64,000 nt of DNA from Spirochaetales bacterium Spiro_10 (lineage in GTDB: Bacteria; Spirochaetota; Spirochaetia; Treponematales; Treponemataceae). Each line of letters opens with the position of its first letter. Position 1 is the first letter of the stretch. Shown piece after piece: positions 55,301-63,128 of this stretch. The stretch is from the NCBI GenBank assembly GCA_001604405.1, contig LVBL01000006.1, positions 62,001 to 126,000 of the forward strand, written 5' to 3'. The position numbers and the translations under genes were made by a program. Under the pieces are notes generated by a model. It searched no databases. It was given only the letters and a program-made list of their open reading frames with translations, and had not been told where the DNA came from.

Positions 55301-55341
55301 AACGATTTGAAACCGAATACCTCAAGACTTTTAAGAAACAC
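52312..55341 (-). CDS. smc: SMC chromosome-condensation ATPase, short form without typical hinge
   Basis: 1009 aa, GTG start with AAGGGG 9 nt upstream. The N-terminal head has Walker A GPNGCGKSN (about 32-40), QASKAMRADKMEDVIFNGT and DTGVGKAAYSVMEQGKIDQIL. The C-terminal head has the signature LSGGEKSMTA, Walker B FCLLDEIDAALDEQN and VITHNKKTV. Between them are coiled coils, but the centre (about 420-520) lacks the usual SMC hinge sequence and shows a short segment (SSPTFIDEFLSPEGIITKKRAI). A disordered acidic tail of ~90 residues follows the second head. Bacterial SMC is usually ~1180 aa. It organises chromosomes with ScpA/B, not encoded here. Confidence 0.93.
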   Translation of the reverse strand: MFLKSLEVFGFKSFADRTRIEFADGITALLGPNGCGKSNVVDAVKWVLGEQASKAMRADKMEDVIFNGTESRKALNVAEVTLTIANEAGLLSLDMSEIAIKRRLYRSGESEYYINNAPVKLKDIRELFWDTGVGKAAYSVMEQGKIDQILSSKPEERRYIFEEAAGITRFKVRGAEAERKLEKTEENMRQIEGILGEVKRSYDTLKIQADKTVKYRAVREAIFENELDIQLLRLKGFTQDRDRRTGDVEDIKRRRGEVQGEIDAINSSLEENMDVVNEMEAKLVDCQKEIYGLAVEKNEKDKQSRLLVERRDEVKSKIAQLDGRRQAVENRVESLREDADGQDEIVRDLAKRLAEIERNIASFEENVAMAGSRISDNDRESARHEEAIVALDAERAGMESQLQAITEDIVTELDKRLRDAGYSSKAHADSDAELDNLIGQLKVLVAGRKNIFSDFAQLHEPSAQDTRRFADNAVGTFTELSGLIERLEASLLAYRKSSPTFIDEFLSPEGIITKKRAIDAKILENREAIVAHRETIGSLKAQNGDLVLKIEEYRKTLESLRLNRVQMKTQGEAAEEQARLIRRELASQEATLRELENESFAEQKRLSDIVEQIEEIEGELASIEHKGKTLTAELERLENDITSRNSDVAGKQERLKNRVAEIGKIQSQLEKIHMDLAMNETEIRNIKENFRETHSRDLMEFEERMFTITAPAGELREKLAQARASLKDLGSVNLMAVEEFAETKERYDFLTAQIADLQKARDDLKRITEEIRAESTELFLATYNKIKKNFHNMFRRLFGGGRGEIRLVDPANVLESGIDIFAQPPGKKLENISLLSGGEKSMTAVSLLFATYMVKPSPFCLLDEIDAALDEQNVTRFVNALREFANVSQYIVITHNKKTVMGAGTMLGVTMEESGVSKVITIKLENENDRKEDQLPDVESFEEEEVPPEEGVVVPPHPPRRQRQTDGGVDVSVVPESAPAPVADAGGEPLAGMAGEPADGDAAEGVDGE

Positions 55342-55372
55342 TTCGATAGGCCCCTTGTTGTTGTCGCGTACT

Positions 55373-55402
55373 ACTGTACCCCACCCGCCGCCCTCCGGTC
55401 AA
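55373..55402 (-). promoter_or_regulatory. Promoter of the smc operon
   Basis: On the minus strand: TTGACC (55397-55402), 18-bp spacer, TACAGT (55373-55378), leader of about 25 nt to the GTG. It is the only obvious promoter for the three-gene smc transcript. Confidence 0.55.
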
Positions 55403-55470
55403 TGGAAATACCGGCGGGTAAAAGTGGCGGACACCTAAAGTTTTACACCCTTCCGGCCGTAAAAAAACGC

Positions 55471-56133
55471 ATGAAACCACATATCCTCGTTTTTACGCGC
55501 GGGGAGCCGGAAACACGCCGGATCGGTCAGACCCTCGAGCGGGCGGGCCTCGAGGTTTCCTACGCGCAAGGGCTGTCGGAGCTGCACGAACGCTTTCAGA
55601 GACACGGGATTTCGGCGGTTATCGTGTCCCGAAACACCCTGTTTTCCCACCGGATTCACCCCGTAACCCACCTGCTGGCCGCCCGCAGCCGCATCGGCAT
55701 CGTCAGTTGGCGGATCGAGGACGACGGAACGGCGAGAATCCGGGCGAACGGAAGGCGGTCCGAGGAGATGACCAGGGCGGTTGAGGCCCTTGAGACCGCC
55801 CTGAGCGTGCCGGCAGAGGCGGCTTTGCCGGAATCCCCGGACGCTGACGGTTTCGTCGCCGAGCGGGTCCCCGAGTATCCCGGACGCGGACTCGCCCTCC
55901 TTCCCTGTCACCGGAAGCTGAAACGCGCCATCGAGGCCATCGCGGACGCGGGGGCCGACGGTATCGGCACGACGGCGCTGACGGAGATCCTCTGGGGTAC
56001 CGAAGACAAACGGCGGGCAGGAGACGTTCACAGCTATGTCAGCAAGGCGCGGAAACTGCTGGCGGCCTCGGGAATACGCCGCAGAATCGTGCGTTCCGGA
56101 AAGCGGTATCGAATGACCGGAACGGACCGGTAA
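55471..56133 (+). CDS. Winged-helix protein with receiver-like but non-phosphorylatable N-terminus
   Basis: 220 aa from the ATG at 55471. The first ~115 residues (PHILVFTRGEPETRRIGQTLERAGLEVSYAQG...) have the strand-helix pattern of a receiver domain, but no acidic pair and no phosphoacceptor Asp (ISAVIVSRNTLF at that place). The C-terminal ~75 residues look like an OmpR-type winged helix: LTEILWGTEDKRRAGDVHSYVSKARKLL and RRIVRSGKRYRM. It probably binds DNA without phosphorylation control; that is inference. No ribosome binding site is apparent. It ends opposite the cheY terminator. Confidence 0.7.
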   Translation: MKPHILVFTRGEPETRRIGQTLERAGLEVSYAQGLSELHERFQRHGISAVIVSRNTLFSHRIHPVTHLLAARSRIGIVSWRIEDDGTARIRANGRRSEEMTRAVEALETALSVPAEAALPESPDADGFVAERVPEYPGRGLALLPCHRKLKRAIEAIADAGADGIGTTALTEILWGTEDKRRAGDVHSYVSKARKLLAASGIRRRIVRSGKRYRMTGTDR

Positions 56134-56139
56134 ACCCGA

Positions 56140-56168
56140 TAAAAAAAAGGGGCGTCAAAAGACGCCCC
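56140..56168 (-). terminator. Rho-independent terminator of the chemotaxis operon
   Basis: On the minus strand GGGGCGTC/GACGCCCC (8-bp stem, 4-nt loop) is followed by an 8-9 T run. It lies 42 bp after the cheY stop and is strong on this strand only. Confidence 0.92.
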
Positions 56169-56209
56169 GTTCACATCCGCAGAAACCCGCCGACCGCGTA
56201 CGGACGGCC

Positions 56210-56647
56210 CTATTTGCCCAGTACCGTCGAGATGCGCTCAAGGACCTTTTTGCGGTCCAAGGGCTTGACGATGTAGTTCTTCGCGCCCAGGAGAAGCGCC
56301 TTCTTGACGAGTTCTTCCTTTCCCAGGGCGCTGATCATCACCACCTTCGCGTTCTTGTCAAAGGCCATGATCTGCTCCAGGGCGGTAATCCCGTCCATCT
56401 TGGGCATGGTTATGTCCATGGTAACGAGATCGACGTTCGGGCACAGCTCCTTGTATTTCTCGACGCCGTCGAGACCGTCGGAGGCGGTCGCCACGATCTC
56501 GTACCCCTCGCTCGTAAGAATCTGCCCGATCTGCTTCGCGACGAACATGGAATCGTCCACGACGAGAATCCGGAACGCGGTTCCGTCTCCTTTGAGCCCC
56601 TCGGGAGGTCGTTCGTTTATGGCCGGAAAATCCTGTTTAGATATCAT
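56210..56647 (-). CDS. cheY: Chemotaxis response regulator CheY
   Basis: 145 aa receiver with Asp31-Asp32 (VVDDSM), phosphoacceptor Asp78 (TMDITMPKMDG), Ser106 (MISALG) and Lys128 (IVKPLD). An N-terminal extension of about 22 residues precedes the first strand. Phosphorylated by CheA, it should bind the flagellar motor and set swimming behaviour. It is the last gene of cheA-cheW/R-cheX-cheY. Confidence 0.95.
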   Translation of the reverse strand: MISKQDFPAINERPPEGLKGDGTAFRILVVDDSMFVAKQIGQILTSEGYEIVATASDGLDGVEKYKELCPNVDLVTMDITMPKMDGITALEQIMAFDKNAKVVMISALGKEELVKKALLLGAKNYIVKPLDRKKVLERISTVLGK

Positions 56648-56665
56648 ACGTGTACTCCTAGTATA

Positions 56666-57130
56666 TTACATGCGATCGCGAATCGCAACGTTAACTTCAA
56701 CCTTCCCCTGGACGGTTTCCATGGGAACGATGAGGGCCTCGACATCGTGATCGGATATCTCCATGTTCTCGCCGGTAAACAGCGCGGGCGGGGTCAAATC
56801 GAACCTGAAACCGAGATCGTGCAGCTTGGTCACCGCCTGGGCGGTAATCAGGTTCGCGAGCTCGGTTATGGTCGCCTTCGCGAGATCGTCGAAGGCCTTC
56901 ATGTCCTCGTTGTTCATCTTCGACGCGATCTTCATGGCTGTGTCCATGCTCATGTCGAAAATGACCCGCCCCTCCACGTCGCCCGCGAGTCCCACGAGCG
57001 CCGCGACGCCCATGACCGGCATTGACGTCGACTTGAGATACAGCTCGCCGCGACGAACCTCCCCTCCCAGTACCTCGGTAAGGATATTGTACGCTGCCTC
57101 AACAAACGGATTGATGTACTCTACACGCAT
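56666..57130 (-). CDS. cheX: CheY-phosphate phosphatase CheX
   Basis: 154 aa CheC/CheX-family protein. The ExxN active-site motif is ITELANL (Glu90, Asn93), located in the first signature helix. CheX is the phosphatase that resets CheY-P in spirochaetes, which usually lack CheZ. It lies 18 bp upstream of cheY in the same operon. Confidence 0.94.
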   Translation of the reverse strand: MRVEYINPFVEAAYNILTEVLGGEVRRGELYLKSTSMPVMGVAALVGLAGDVEGRVIFDMSMDTAMKIASKMNNEDMKAFDDLAKATITELANLITAQAVTKLHDLGFRFDLTPPALFTGENMEISDHDVEALIVPMETVQGKVEVNVAIRDRM

Positions 57131-57162
57131 CGGCCTCTCCTTATATTCGTTCGCGTTAGCGA

Positions 57163-58524
57163 TTATTCCTTGCTGAAGGCGACGATGTCGCCCTGCACAT
57201 GCCTGAGCCAGCCGCTCTTCTGCGGCATGGCCTCGTTTTTGCCGAGGATAATGAGGCCGTTGTCCTTGAGCTTCTCGGAGAACTCGGCGATGAGCGAGGT
57301 TTGCTGCTTGGGGTTCATGTAGGACAACACGTCCCTCGCCAGGATCACGTCCATGTTGGGCACCGAGTTCTGGTTGTTACAGTCGTGATACTCGAACATG
57401 ATCATGTCCTTGATCGCCTGGTTGAAGGACCACGCCCCGCTGACGCCCTGAACCAGATGGGGCTTCAGCCGCGGGGTCACGTCCTCGTCGCGCAAGGAGA
57501 GCATCGGGGCGTTCGAGATGGACAGGAGGTCGGAATCGTTCGCGTAGATCCTGACCCTCGCGTTCGGATAGCGCTCGCGGAGCGTGACGGCGAGGCTGTA
57601 CGACTCGTACCCCTTGCCGCAACCGACGTTCCACACGTTAATCTGCTTGGCCGCGTTGTCGGGCAGCGCCGACGCCATCGCGTCCATGTATCCGGCGTCC
57701 CAAAACGAGCCGGTACAGGGAGACGGGAACGTGGAAAGATACTGCCGCGCGTCGTCCTCGGAAGAGAGCTGAACGGAATCGGCGGGACGCTGGTCGCGCC
57801 AGGAGGCGAACCGGTCACGTACCCACTTCTCGTTGACGGAGGTAACGAAGAATTTCCCGAGCGAACCGAGGGAGCTCTGGATGAAGGATATGTCGAGTTC
57901 GTCGCGGGACTGCTTCTTCCCGGCCGCCGCGTCCTTCACGGGCGACGTCGCGAGCGTGCCAGAGATGGCCTCCCTGGCCTTTTCCTCGTCCTCGCGGGCG
58001 CGCGAACCGAATATCCTGGTTACGTCGAGGATGATGTAAAGCCGTCCGCGGTTTTCCACGACACCGTGAATGTACTTGATGTTGATGTCGCCGAATATCG
58101 GATGCGGCGGCTGGATCGACTCCTGCGAGATGCCCACGACCTTGTCGATGGCGTCAACCACGATGCCGAAGGTCTGCTCGTCGACGTGGATGATGATCAT
58201 GTTCTCGACGGAATCGTCCTCGCGGGCCTTCGTCGGTATGTTGAAGAATACCCTGAGGTCGATGATCGGAATGATGTCCCCGCGAAGGTTGTACACGCCG
58301 ATGACGAACGGCGAGGTGTTCGGCACGTAGGTGAACCGGCCGGCCTTGGCGATCTCCTTTACGCGCATGATGTCTATGGCGTAGTCCTTGCCCGCGAGGG
58401 AAAAGGTAACCATCTTGAAATCGATGACCACGGCCTTTTCCGCGCGTTCCTCGTCCCTTCGGTCTTCCGTCTCGTTTTCCCGCCGTCGTACCTCGATGTC
58501 GCTCATGCCCGTTTCCCTCACCAT
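57163..58524 (-). CDS. cheW: CheW with fused CheR-like methyltransferase domain
   Basis: 453 aa. The CheW domain (about residues 32-175: VTFSLAGKDYAIDIMRVKEI, VYNLRGDIIPIIDLRVFF, VVENRGRLYIILDV) would couple receptors to CheA. A linker leads to a CheR-like domain (about 220-453) with the SAM-loop VWNVGCGKGYESYSLA and a CheR-type DVILARDVLSYMNPKQQ. Such CheW-CheR-like proteins are known in treponemes and help build curved receptor arrays; whether this domain methylates receptors is uncertain. Its start overlaps the cheA stop; the ATG at 58506 (GAGGG upstream) is a possible alternative. Confidence 0.92.
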   Translation of the reverse strand: MVRETGMSDIEVRRRENETEDRRDEERAEKAVVIDFKMVTFSLAGKDYAIDIMRVKEIAKAGRFTYVPNTSPFVIGVYNLRGDIIPIIDLRVFFNIPTKAREDDSVENMIIIHVDEQTFGIVVDAIDKVVGISQESIQPPHPIFGDINIKYIHGVVENRGRLYIILDVTRIFGSRAREDEEKAREAISGTLATSPVKDAAAGKKQSRDELDISFIQSSLGSLGKFFVTSVNEKWVRDRFASWRDQRPADSVQLSSEDDARQYLSTFPSPCTGSFWDAGYMDAMASALPDNAAKQINVWNVGCGKGYESYSLAVTLRERYPNARVRIYANDSDLLSISNAPMLSLRDEDVTPRLKPHLVQGVSGAWSFNQAIKDMIMFEYHDCNNQNSVPNMDVILARDVLSYMNPKQQTSLIAEFSEKLKDNGLIILGKNEAMPQKSGWLRHVQGDIVAFSKE

Positions 58525-60962
58525 ACGGATGCCTCGCGGCGCTCGCGGGCCTCGATTTCCTGCTTGAGCCCGAGATCAAGAAGCTGGCTCACGTCGATAA
58601 TCAGGGAGACGGAACCGTCTCCCAGGATCGAGGCGCCCGCGATACCCGGGGAATTCGTGAACTGGTCCCGAAGCGGCTTGATGACCACGTCTTCCTCGCC
58701 GATGAGGCTGTCGACCATGAGGCCGATCTTCTTCTCCGCGGTTCCGACTATGACAATGTAGCTGTACTCGCTCGTCTCCTGCGTCTTGATGCCGAACAGG
58801 CGGTTGAGTCGGAGCAGGCTTATTACCTCGTTGCGGACGTTGAACACCTCGTAGTTGTCTATCCGGCTGATGTCGCTCGGCTGCACGCGATGGCTCTCGA
58901 TAACCGACGTGATCGGTATGGAATACACCTCGCGGCCGACGCGCACGAGAAGTCCCTGGATGATGGCGAGCGTGAGGGGAAGGCGGATCGTGAAACGCGA
59001 GCCGACGTTCTTCTGCGACGATATGGTCACCGTGCCGTTGAGCTTCTCGATGTGCGTCCTGACGACGTCGAGGCCGACGCCGCGGCCCGATATGTTCGTG
59101 ATCTTCTCGGCCGTGGAAAAGCCGGGCTCGAAGATGAGCTGGAAGGCTTCAATATCGGTGAGATTCTTTCCGGGATGGATGATGCCGCGCGAGACGGCCT
59201 TCTTCTTGACCGACTCCACGTCGATCCCGTGCCCGTCGTCGGCTATCTCGATGATGATCATGTTGCCTTCGTTGCTCGCCTTGAGGAGGATCATCCCCTC
59301 CTCGCCCTTGCCGAGGGCAGCGCGTTCGGCCGGGCGCTCGACTCCGTGGTCTATCGCGTTCCTCACGCAGTGCATGATCGGGTCGAGGAGATCCTCGACG
59401 ACCGACTTGTCGAGTTCGGTGTCCTCTCCCTCGATGACGAGTTTGACCTTCTTGTCGAGGTCATGCGACAGGTCGCGCACGAGTCTCGGGAACCGGCTGA
59501 AAATCTGGCTGATCGGAACCATGCGGATCTTCATGACCCCTTCCTGCAGTTCGCCGGTTATGCGCCCGAGGTTTTGGGCCGCGGAACGGAACTTGGTGAC
59601 CGTTCCCTTCATCGAGGCCTCGAAGGCGTCGAACAGGCCGAAGAGGTCCGCGTACTCCGCGTTCAGTTCGCGTTTGAGGTCCTTGACGCTCTGGCCCTCC
59701 TGGATGCGTTCGAGATAGTCGGGCACGTTGTCGAGAAGCTTTTTGAGGCGTTCCTTCCATTGGGACTCCGTCTGCTGGAATTCGGACAGAAGTTCCCCGA
59801 AATGGAGGGCGCTCTGGTTGAACGAGGCCTTTGTTATAACCGTCTCGCTGACGAGGTTCAGGAGATAGTCGATACGGCGCGAGTCCACGCGAAGGACCGA
59901 GCCCGAGGAATGCGTCTGGGCGGAGGCGGCGGGGCGTTTCGATCCGTCGGCTTTCGCGTCGGCCTCGCGGTCTTCGGGTTCTTCGGCTTCGGCCGCCTCG
60001 TCCATGACCGGGGCGCGTTCGGCAACGGCGCGATCGGCCGCGGAACGATCCGCCGGGGCGGGCCGCGCGACGGGCGCGGCGGCGACCGGCGCGGAAGCGG
60101 CTGGCTTCCCGGCCGGGGGAGCCGGTTTCGCGGCCTCGAACGGGGTAACCTCCACGCCCAGCGTGACGTCGGACACGGACGCGGACCTTATCAACGATTC
60201 CGGGTCCATGTCGGAGGCGACGAAATAGATGACATGCTCGTGAAAGACGTCCTCGTAAAGGGCGTCGAAGTCGGGAACGGTCTTGAGCACCTGTCCCGCC
60301 TGTTTGAGCGACGCGAACACCTGTATCCCGCCGACGGTATTCATCGGGTTGGCCTCGTCGAAGGCTACGCGCACGGTATACACGGACTGGCCCGGCGGGA
60401 TGGATTCCTTGAGTTCCAGAAGCTCGTATTCGGAGAGAAAGGTCGCGGGATCGACCGAGGGGGAAGCGGCGCGGGATGCCGGGGCGGAGGCCTTCGGGGA
60501 AGGAGCCGCGGGCGCCGACTCTACGGGGGTCTTCTTTTTTCCGCCCGTCTTCTGCTTGGCCGCGCGCGCGGGAATGAGGGCCGCCAATTCGCCGGTGAGC
60601 GTCCCCACGTCATCGCCGAACACCGTGCCCGCCGACCGCGCCTCGAGCATGGCCTTTATTACGTCGAGAGACCTGAGCAGCACGTCGATAACGGTCTCGG
60701 TGACCGCGACGGAGCCGGAACGGATTTCGTCGAGCAGATCCTCGACAACGTGGGTGAACTCGGCCAGCTCGTGCATCTCCACGGTGGCCGACCCGCCCTT
60801 GAGCGTATGGGCGGCGCGAAAGATCTCGTCAACCGCCTCGTGATTCGCGGGATCATTCTCAATTACCAGGATATTGCTTTCCAGCGTAAGAACCTGTTGC
60901 TCCGCCTCGCTGAAAAAATCCTTCAGGAGTTCTTCGTTGTTGATATCGAGATAATCGCTCAT
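58518..60962 (-). CDS. cheA: Chemotaxis histidine kinase CheA
   Basis: 814 aa from the ATG at 60962. The P1 domain phosphorylation site is AAHTLKGGSATV (His52). A Pro/Ala-rich linker and P2-like region are followed by P3 dimerisation, the P4 ATPase with HCVRNAIDHGVE (N box), DDGHGID (G1) and GRGVGLDVV (G2), and the CheW-like P5 at the C-terminus (ITSVIESHRVQ...). It senses receptor state and phosphorylates CheY. An in-frame TTG at 60971 is a less likely start. It heads the operon, with TATAAA 10 nt before the ATG. Confidence 0.96.
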   Translation of the reverse strand: MSDYLDINNEELLKDFFSEAEQQVLTLESNILVIENDPANHEAVDEIFRAAHTLKGGSATVEMHELAEFTHVVEDLLDEIRSGSVAVTETVIDVLLRSLDVIKAMLEARSAGTVFGDDVGTLTGELAALIPARAAKQKTGGKKKTPVESAPAAPSPKASAPASRAASPSVDPATFLSEYELLELKESIPPGQSVYTVRVAFDEANPMNTVGGIQVFASLKQAGQVLKTVPDFDALYEDVFHEHVIYFVASDMDPESLIRSASVSDVTLGVEVTPFEAAKPAPPAGKPAASAPVAAAPVARPAPADRSAADRAVAERAPVMDEAAEAEEPEDREADAKADGSKRPAASAQTHSSGSVLRVDSRRIDYLLNLVSETVITKASFNQSALHFGELLSEFQQTESQWKERLKKLLDNVPDYLERIQEGQSVKDLKRELNAEYADLFGLFDAFEASMKGTVTKFRSAAQNLGRITGELQEGVMKIRMVPISQIFSRFPRLVRDLSHDLDKKVKLVIEGEDTELDKSVVEDLLDPIMHCVRNAIDHGVERPAERAALGKGEEGMILLKASNEGNMIIIEIADDGHGIDVESVKKKAVSRGIIHPGKNLTDIEAFQLIFEPGFSTAEKITNISGRGVGLDVVRTHIEKLNGTVTISSQKNVGSRFTIRLPLTLAIIQGLLVRVGREVYSIPITSVIESHRVQPSDISRIDNYEVFNVRNEVISLLRLNRLFGIKTQETSEYSYIVIVGTAEKKIGLMVDSLIGEEDVVIKPLRDQFTNSPGIAGASILGDGSVSLIIDVSQLLDLGLKQEIEARERREASVW

Positions 60963-60972
60963 ATCTTTCAAG

Positions 60973-60998
60973 TTTATACGCTTTTACCGAATAGTCAA
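60973..60998 (-). promoter_or_regulatory. Promoter region of the cheA operon
   Basis: On the minus strand: TTGACT (60993-60998), then TATAAA (60973-60978) at 14-bp spacing or TAAACT (60971-60976) at 16 bp. The ATG is ~10 nt after the -10, and no Shine-Dalgarno is seen. The match is imperfect and no clear sigma-28 site is present. Confidence 0.4.
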
Positions 60999-61058
60999 GA
61001 TTATTCCCGGCCAAAACCTTTTTGGAAGTTAGTTATGGCTAGCCTCGGCGTAATGGTA

Positions 61059-61064
61059 TATACT
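61059..61064 (+). promoter_or_regulatory. -10 element of the 61081 envelope gene
   Basis: TATACT with a predicted start near 61071, leaving a ~10-nt leader that contains GGGGAG (61070-61075). The -35 is weak. Confidence 0.45.
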
Positions 61065-61080
61065 GGGACGGGGAGTATCC

Positions 61081-62223
61081 ATGAACGTCCGAAAGGTTAC
61101 GACACTGGCCATTTTTCTCGTCTGCGCGCGTCTCGTCGGCGCCCAAACGGTGTCCCTTTCGGAACTCTCGGTCGAATCGCGCGGATCCATCGCCGACGGG
61201 GATTCGCGGGCGGTATTCTCGACCGCCGCCCTGCTGTCGCTCTGGTTCATCCCCACCGACTGGGTCAGGATACGCGGAAGGACGGTCATGTTCGTCGCGG
61301 ACACCGAGGCCTTTCTCTGGCGTCTCGACGGCGACACCGATCCGGGCTTCATCCTCTTCGACGGGGCCGAGCTCGTCTTCCCCTCCGTTCGCGGCAGCGA
61401 CGTCACGCTCACGCTTTTTACGGGATATCTCGACAATCCCGCGTCCGGAACCCTTCTCCGGGAATCGCTGAAGGTTCGCGTTGACGAGCCCGAATTCTAC
61501 GGAATGCCCGCGGGCATGGCGTTCGCGCCCGACACCGAGATCAGGGGAACGGGCTTTGCTGTAACGGTCATCCCCGGGTCGCGCCCGCTCGCCGTGGCGG
61601 GATACGCGTACTGGAACGAGCGATCCGGAAACGACGGGGCCTTTACCGTCGACGCCAGGATCGTCGCGGACGGCCGCACCGCCTCCCTTAACGCCTTTTC
61701 CGGCGCGTACGTCAAGCCGGGAACCTCCGACGTCGCCTTCCGCGCCGGCGCGACCGCGCTCTTCCGCTCCGAGGGCGGGCATGAACTCTATGCGGGCGCC
61801 GGATTCAAGGGGGTCAAGGCGAACCTCGGCGACCTCGAGCGCAACCTCTACCTTCTCTTCGAGCCCCGGCTGCACCTCGGCATGACCGATCTGGTCCTGT
61901 CCTTCTTCTCGTCGCCGGTTTTCCCGGCCGTGAGCGACGACGAAAACCTCGCAGAGGCGGAGGAATCGTATCTCGGGCTCAACCTGCTCGTCGCTTACGG
62001 ACGCCTGCGGGAGAACGGCGTCAGGGGAGGCGTCAGTCTGCTCGGGTGCATCAATCCCGAGGAGCCCTCCACGGTCAGTCCCTTTTCATTTTCCGTCAGC
62101 CCGTTCGTGAGTTTTCTCGTGTCGGATTACGAACTGGCGCTGACGGCGGTTCTCAAGCCGTTGCATTTTGACGACCCGTCGTCGGCCGGCGAATTACGGT
62201 TTCTGCTCAAGGCGGTATACTGA
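61081..62223 (+). CDS. Putative envelope protein, exported and beta-rich
   Basis: 380 aa. A signal peptide (KVTTLAIFLVCARLVGAQ, cleavage about residue 21) is followed by repeated short beta-strands (RIRGRTVMFVADTEAFLW, DVTLTLFTGYLD, HELYAGAGFKGVKAN) and a C-terminal strand ending in LRFLLKAVY. An aromatic last residue fits outer-membrane barrels. No family is recognised. The GGGGAG motif sets the start. It overlaps the next gene by one base (TGATG), so the two are translationally coupled. Confidence 0.7.
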   Translation: MNVRKVTTLAIFLVCARLVGAQTVSLSELSVESRGSIADGDSRAVFSTAALLSLWFIPTDWVRIRGRTVMFVADTEAFLWRLDGDTDPGFILFDGAELVFPSVRGSDVTLTLFTGYLDNPASGTLLRESLKVRVDEPEFYGMPAGMAFAPDTEIRGTGFAVTVIPGSRPLAVAGYAYWNERSGNDGAFTVDARIVADGRTASLNAFSGAYVKPGTSDVAFRAGATALFRSEGGHELYAGAGFKGVKANLGDLERNLYLLFEPRLHLGMTDLVLSFFSSPVFPAVSDDENLAEAEESYLGLNLLVAYGRLRENGVRGGVSLLGCINPEEPSTVSPFSFSVSPFVSFLVSDYELALTAVLKPLHFDDPSSAGELRFLLKAVY

Positions 62224-63101
62224 TGGACAAAAAGATGCTTACGGCGTTCATCGCCCTTTTCGCGGTATGCGCGGCGTCCTTTCACGCGGCTGACATCGAG
62301 CTTACAACGTCGGCCAGCACCTTCGGCCTGGACGGCGGGGGTTCGTTCGAACCCTTCGGGCCGGGATTCGGATTCGGCGTTTCCGTGACCGACCGCCTGC
62401 TCGAGAACCTCGACGCGACGGTATCGTTCAACCGCGACCCGGTCAACGGCAACCTTCTGTCGGCGCGCGCGGCCTATCACACCTCGTTTCTCGTCATCTC
62501 GGCCGGACCCTCGTTCGGCGTGCTCAATTCGTCCTCGGACGACGCGGTCTCGAATCTCCTGCAACCCGGTCTCGGCCTCGGCTTCAAGATCGTCCTTCCG
62601 GGAGTCGTGGTCGCGACGGTCGATTCCGACTTCGCCTTCCCTCCCGCCGCGACCGGCGCGGGACAGGCCTACCTCCAGCGCGGGGAGGTGTCCGCGGGTT
62701 TCTACCTGCCGAACGTGCTGTGCACGCTCAAGGCGAGCCAGCGCAGCGCCGTCGAGACGCTCGCGGGCGGGGCCTCGATACTCCGCAGCACCACCGACTA
62801 CGGACTGTATACCGAGGCCTTCCTGAAGGGTTCGCCCTTCAGGATTTCGCTCGACTTCATCTACCGGATCGTGGAATTCCGCGACTCGCTCGTTCCTCTG
62901 AACGATCGCTCGTACGGCAACCTCGTTCTCGGCTGCGGCGTTACATGGGCGCCGAAGGACGACCTGTCGTTCTTCCTATCCGGAAACGGGGCGCTGTATA
63001 CCTTCTCGACCGACGATTCCGCCGCGGTCGTCGATTCGTTTCTCTTCGACGTCAGGCTCGGCGTGAGATTCGCGACGAAACCCCTGGCCGGCGCCAAATA
63101 A
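62223..63101 (+). CDS. Putative outer-membrane beta-barrel protein
   Basis: 292 aa, exported (KKMLTAFIALFAVCAASFHAA). Alternating strands such as LDATVSFNRDPVNGNLLSARAAYHTSF, GLYTEAFLKGSPFRISLDFIYRI and LVLGCGVTWAPKDDLSFFLSGNGALY suggest a small barrel, ending in LGVRFATKP. It is coupled to the preceding exported protein, so the two may form one envelope module. Function is not recognised. Confidence 0.68.
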   Translation: MDKKMLTAFIALFAVCAASFHAADIELTTSASTFGLDGGGSFEPFGPGFGFGVSVTDRLLENLDATVSFNRDPVNGNLLSARAAYHTSFLVISAGPSFGVLNSSSDDAVSNLLQPGLGLGFKIVLPGVVVATVDSDFAFPPAATGAGQAYLQRGEVSAGFYLPNVLCTLKASQRSAVETLAGGASILRSTTDYGLYTEAFLKGSPFRISLDFIYRIVEFRDSLVPLNDRSYGNLVLGCGVTWAPKDDLSFFLSGNGALYTFSTDDSAAVVDSFLFDVRLGVRFATKPLAGAK

Positions 63102-63128
63102 GGCCGACGGCCCGCGGGGCATTCCGGG

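Noticed and set aside
53965-56133. A very long plus-strand open frame (over 700 codons) antisense to smc
   Set aside because: Its first ~500 codons are antisense to the well-supported smc gene and low in family likeness; only the C-terminal part from 55471 looks like a protein (winged helix).
58890-61484. Long plus-strand open frame antisense to cheA and overlapping the 61081 gene
   Set aside because: Arg/Gly/His-rich composition of a shadow frame in GC-rich DNA; cheA on the other strand has all family motifs.
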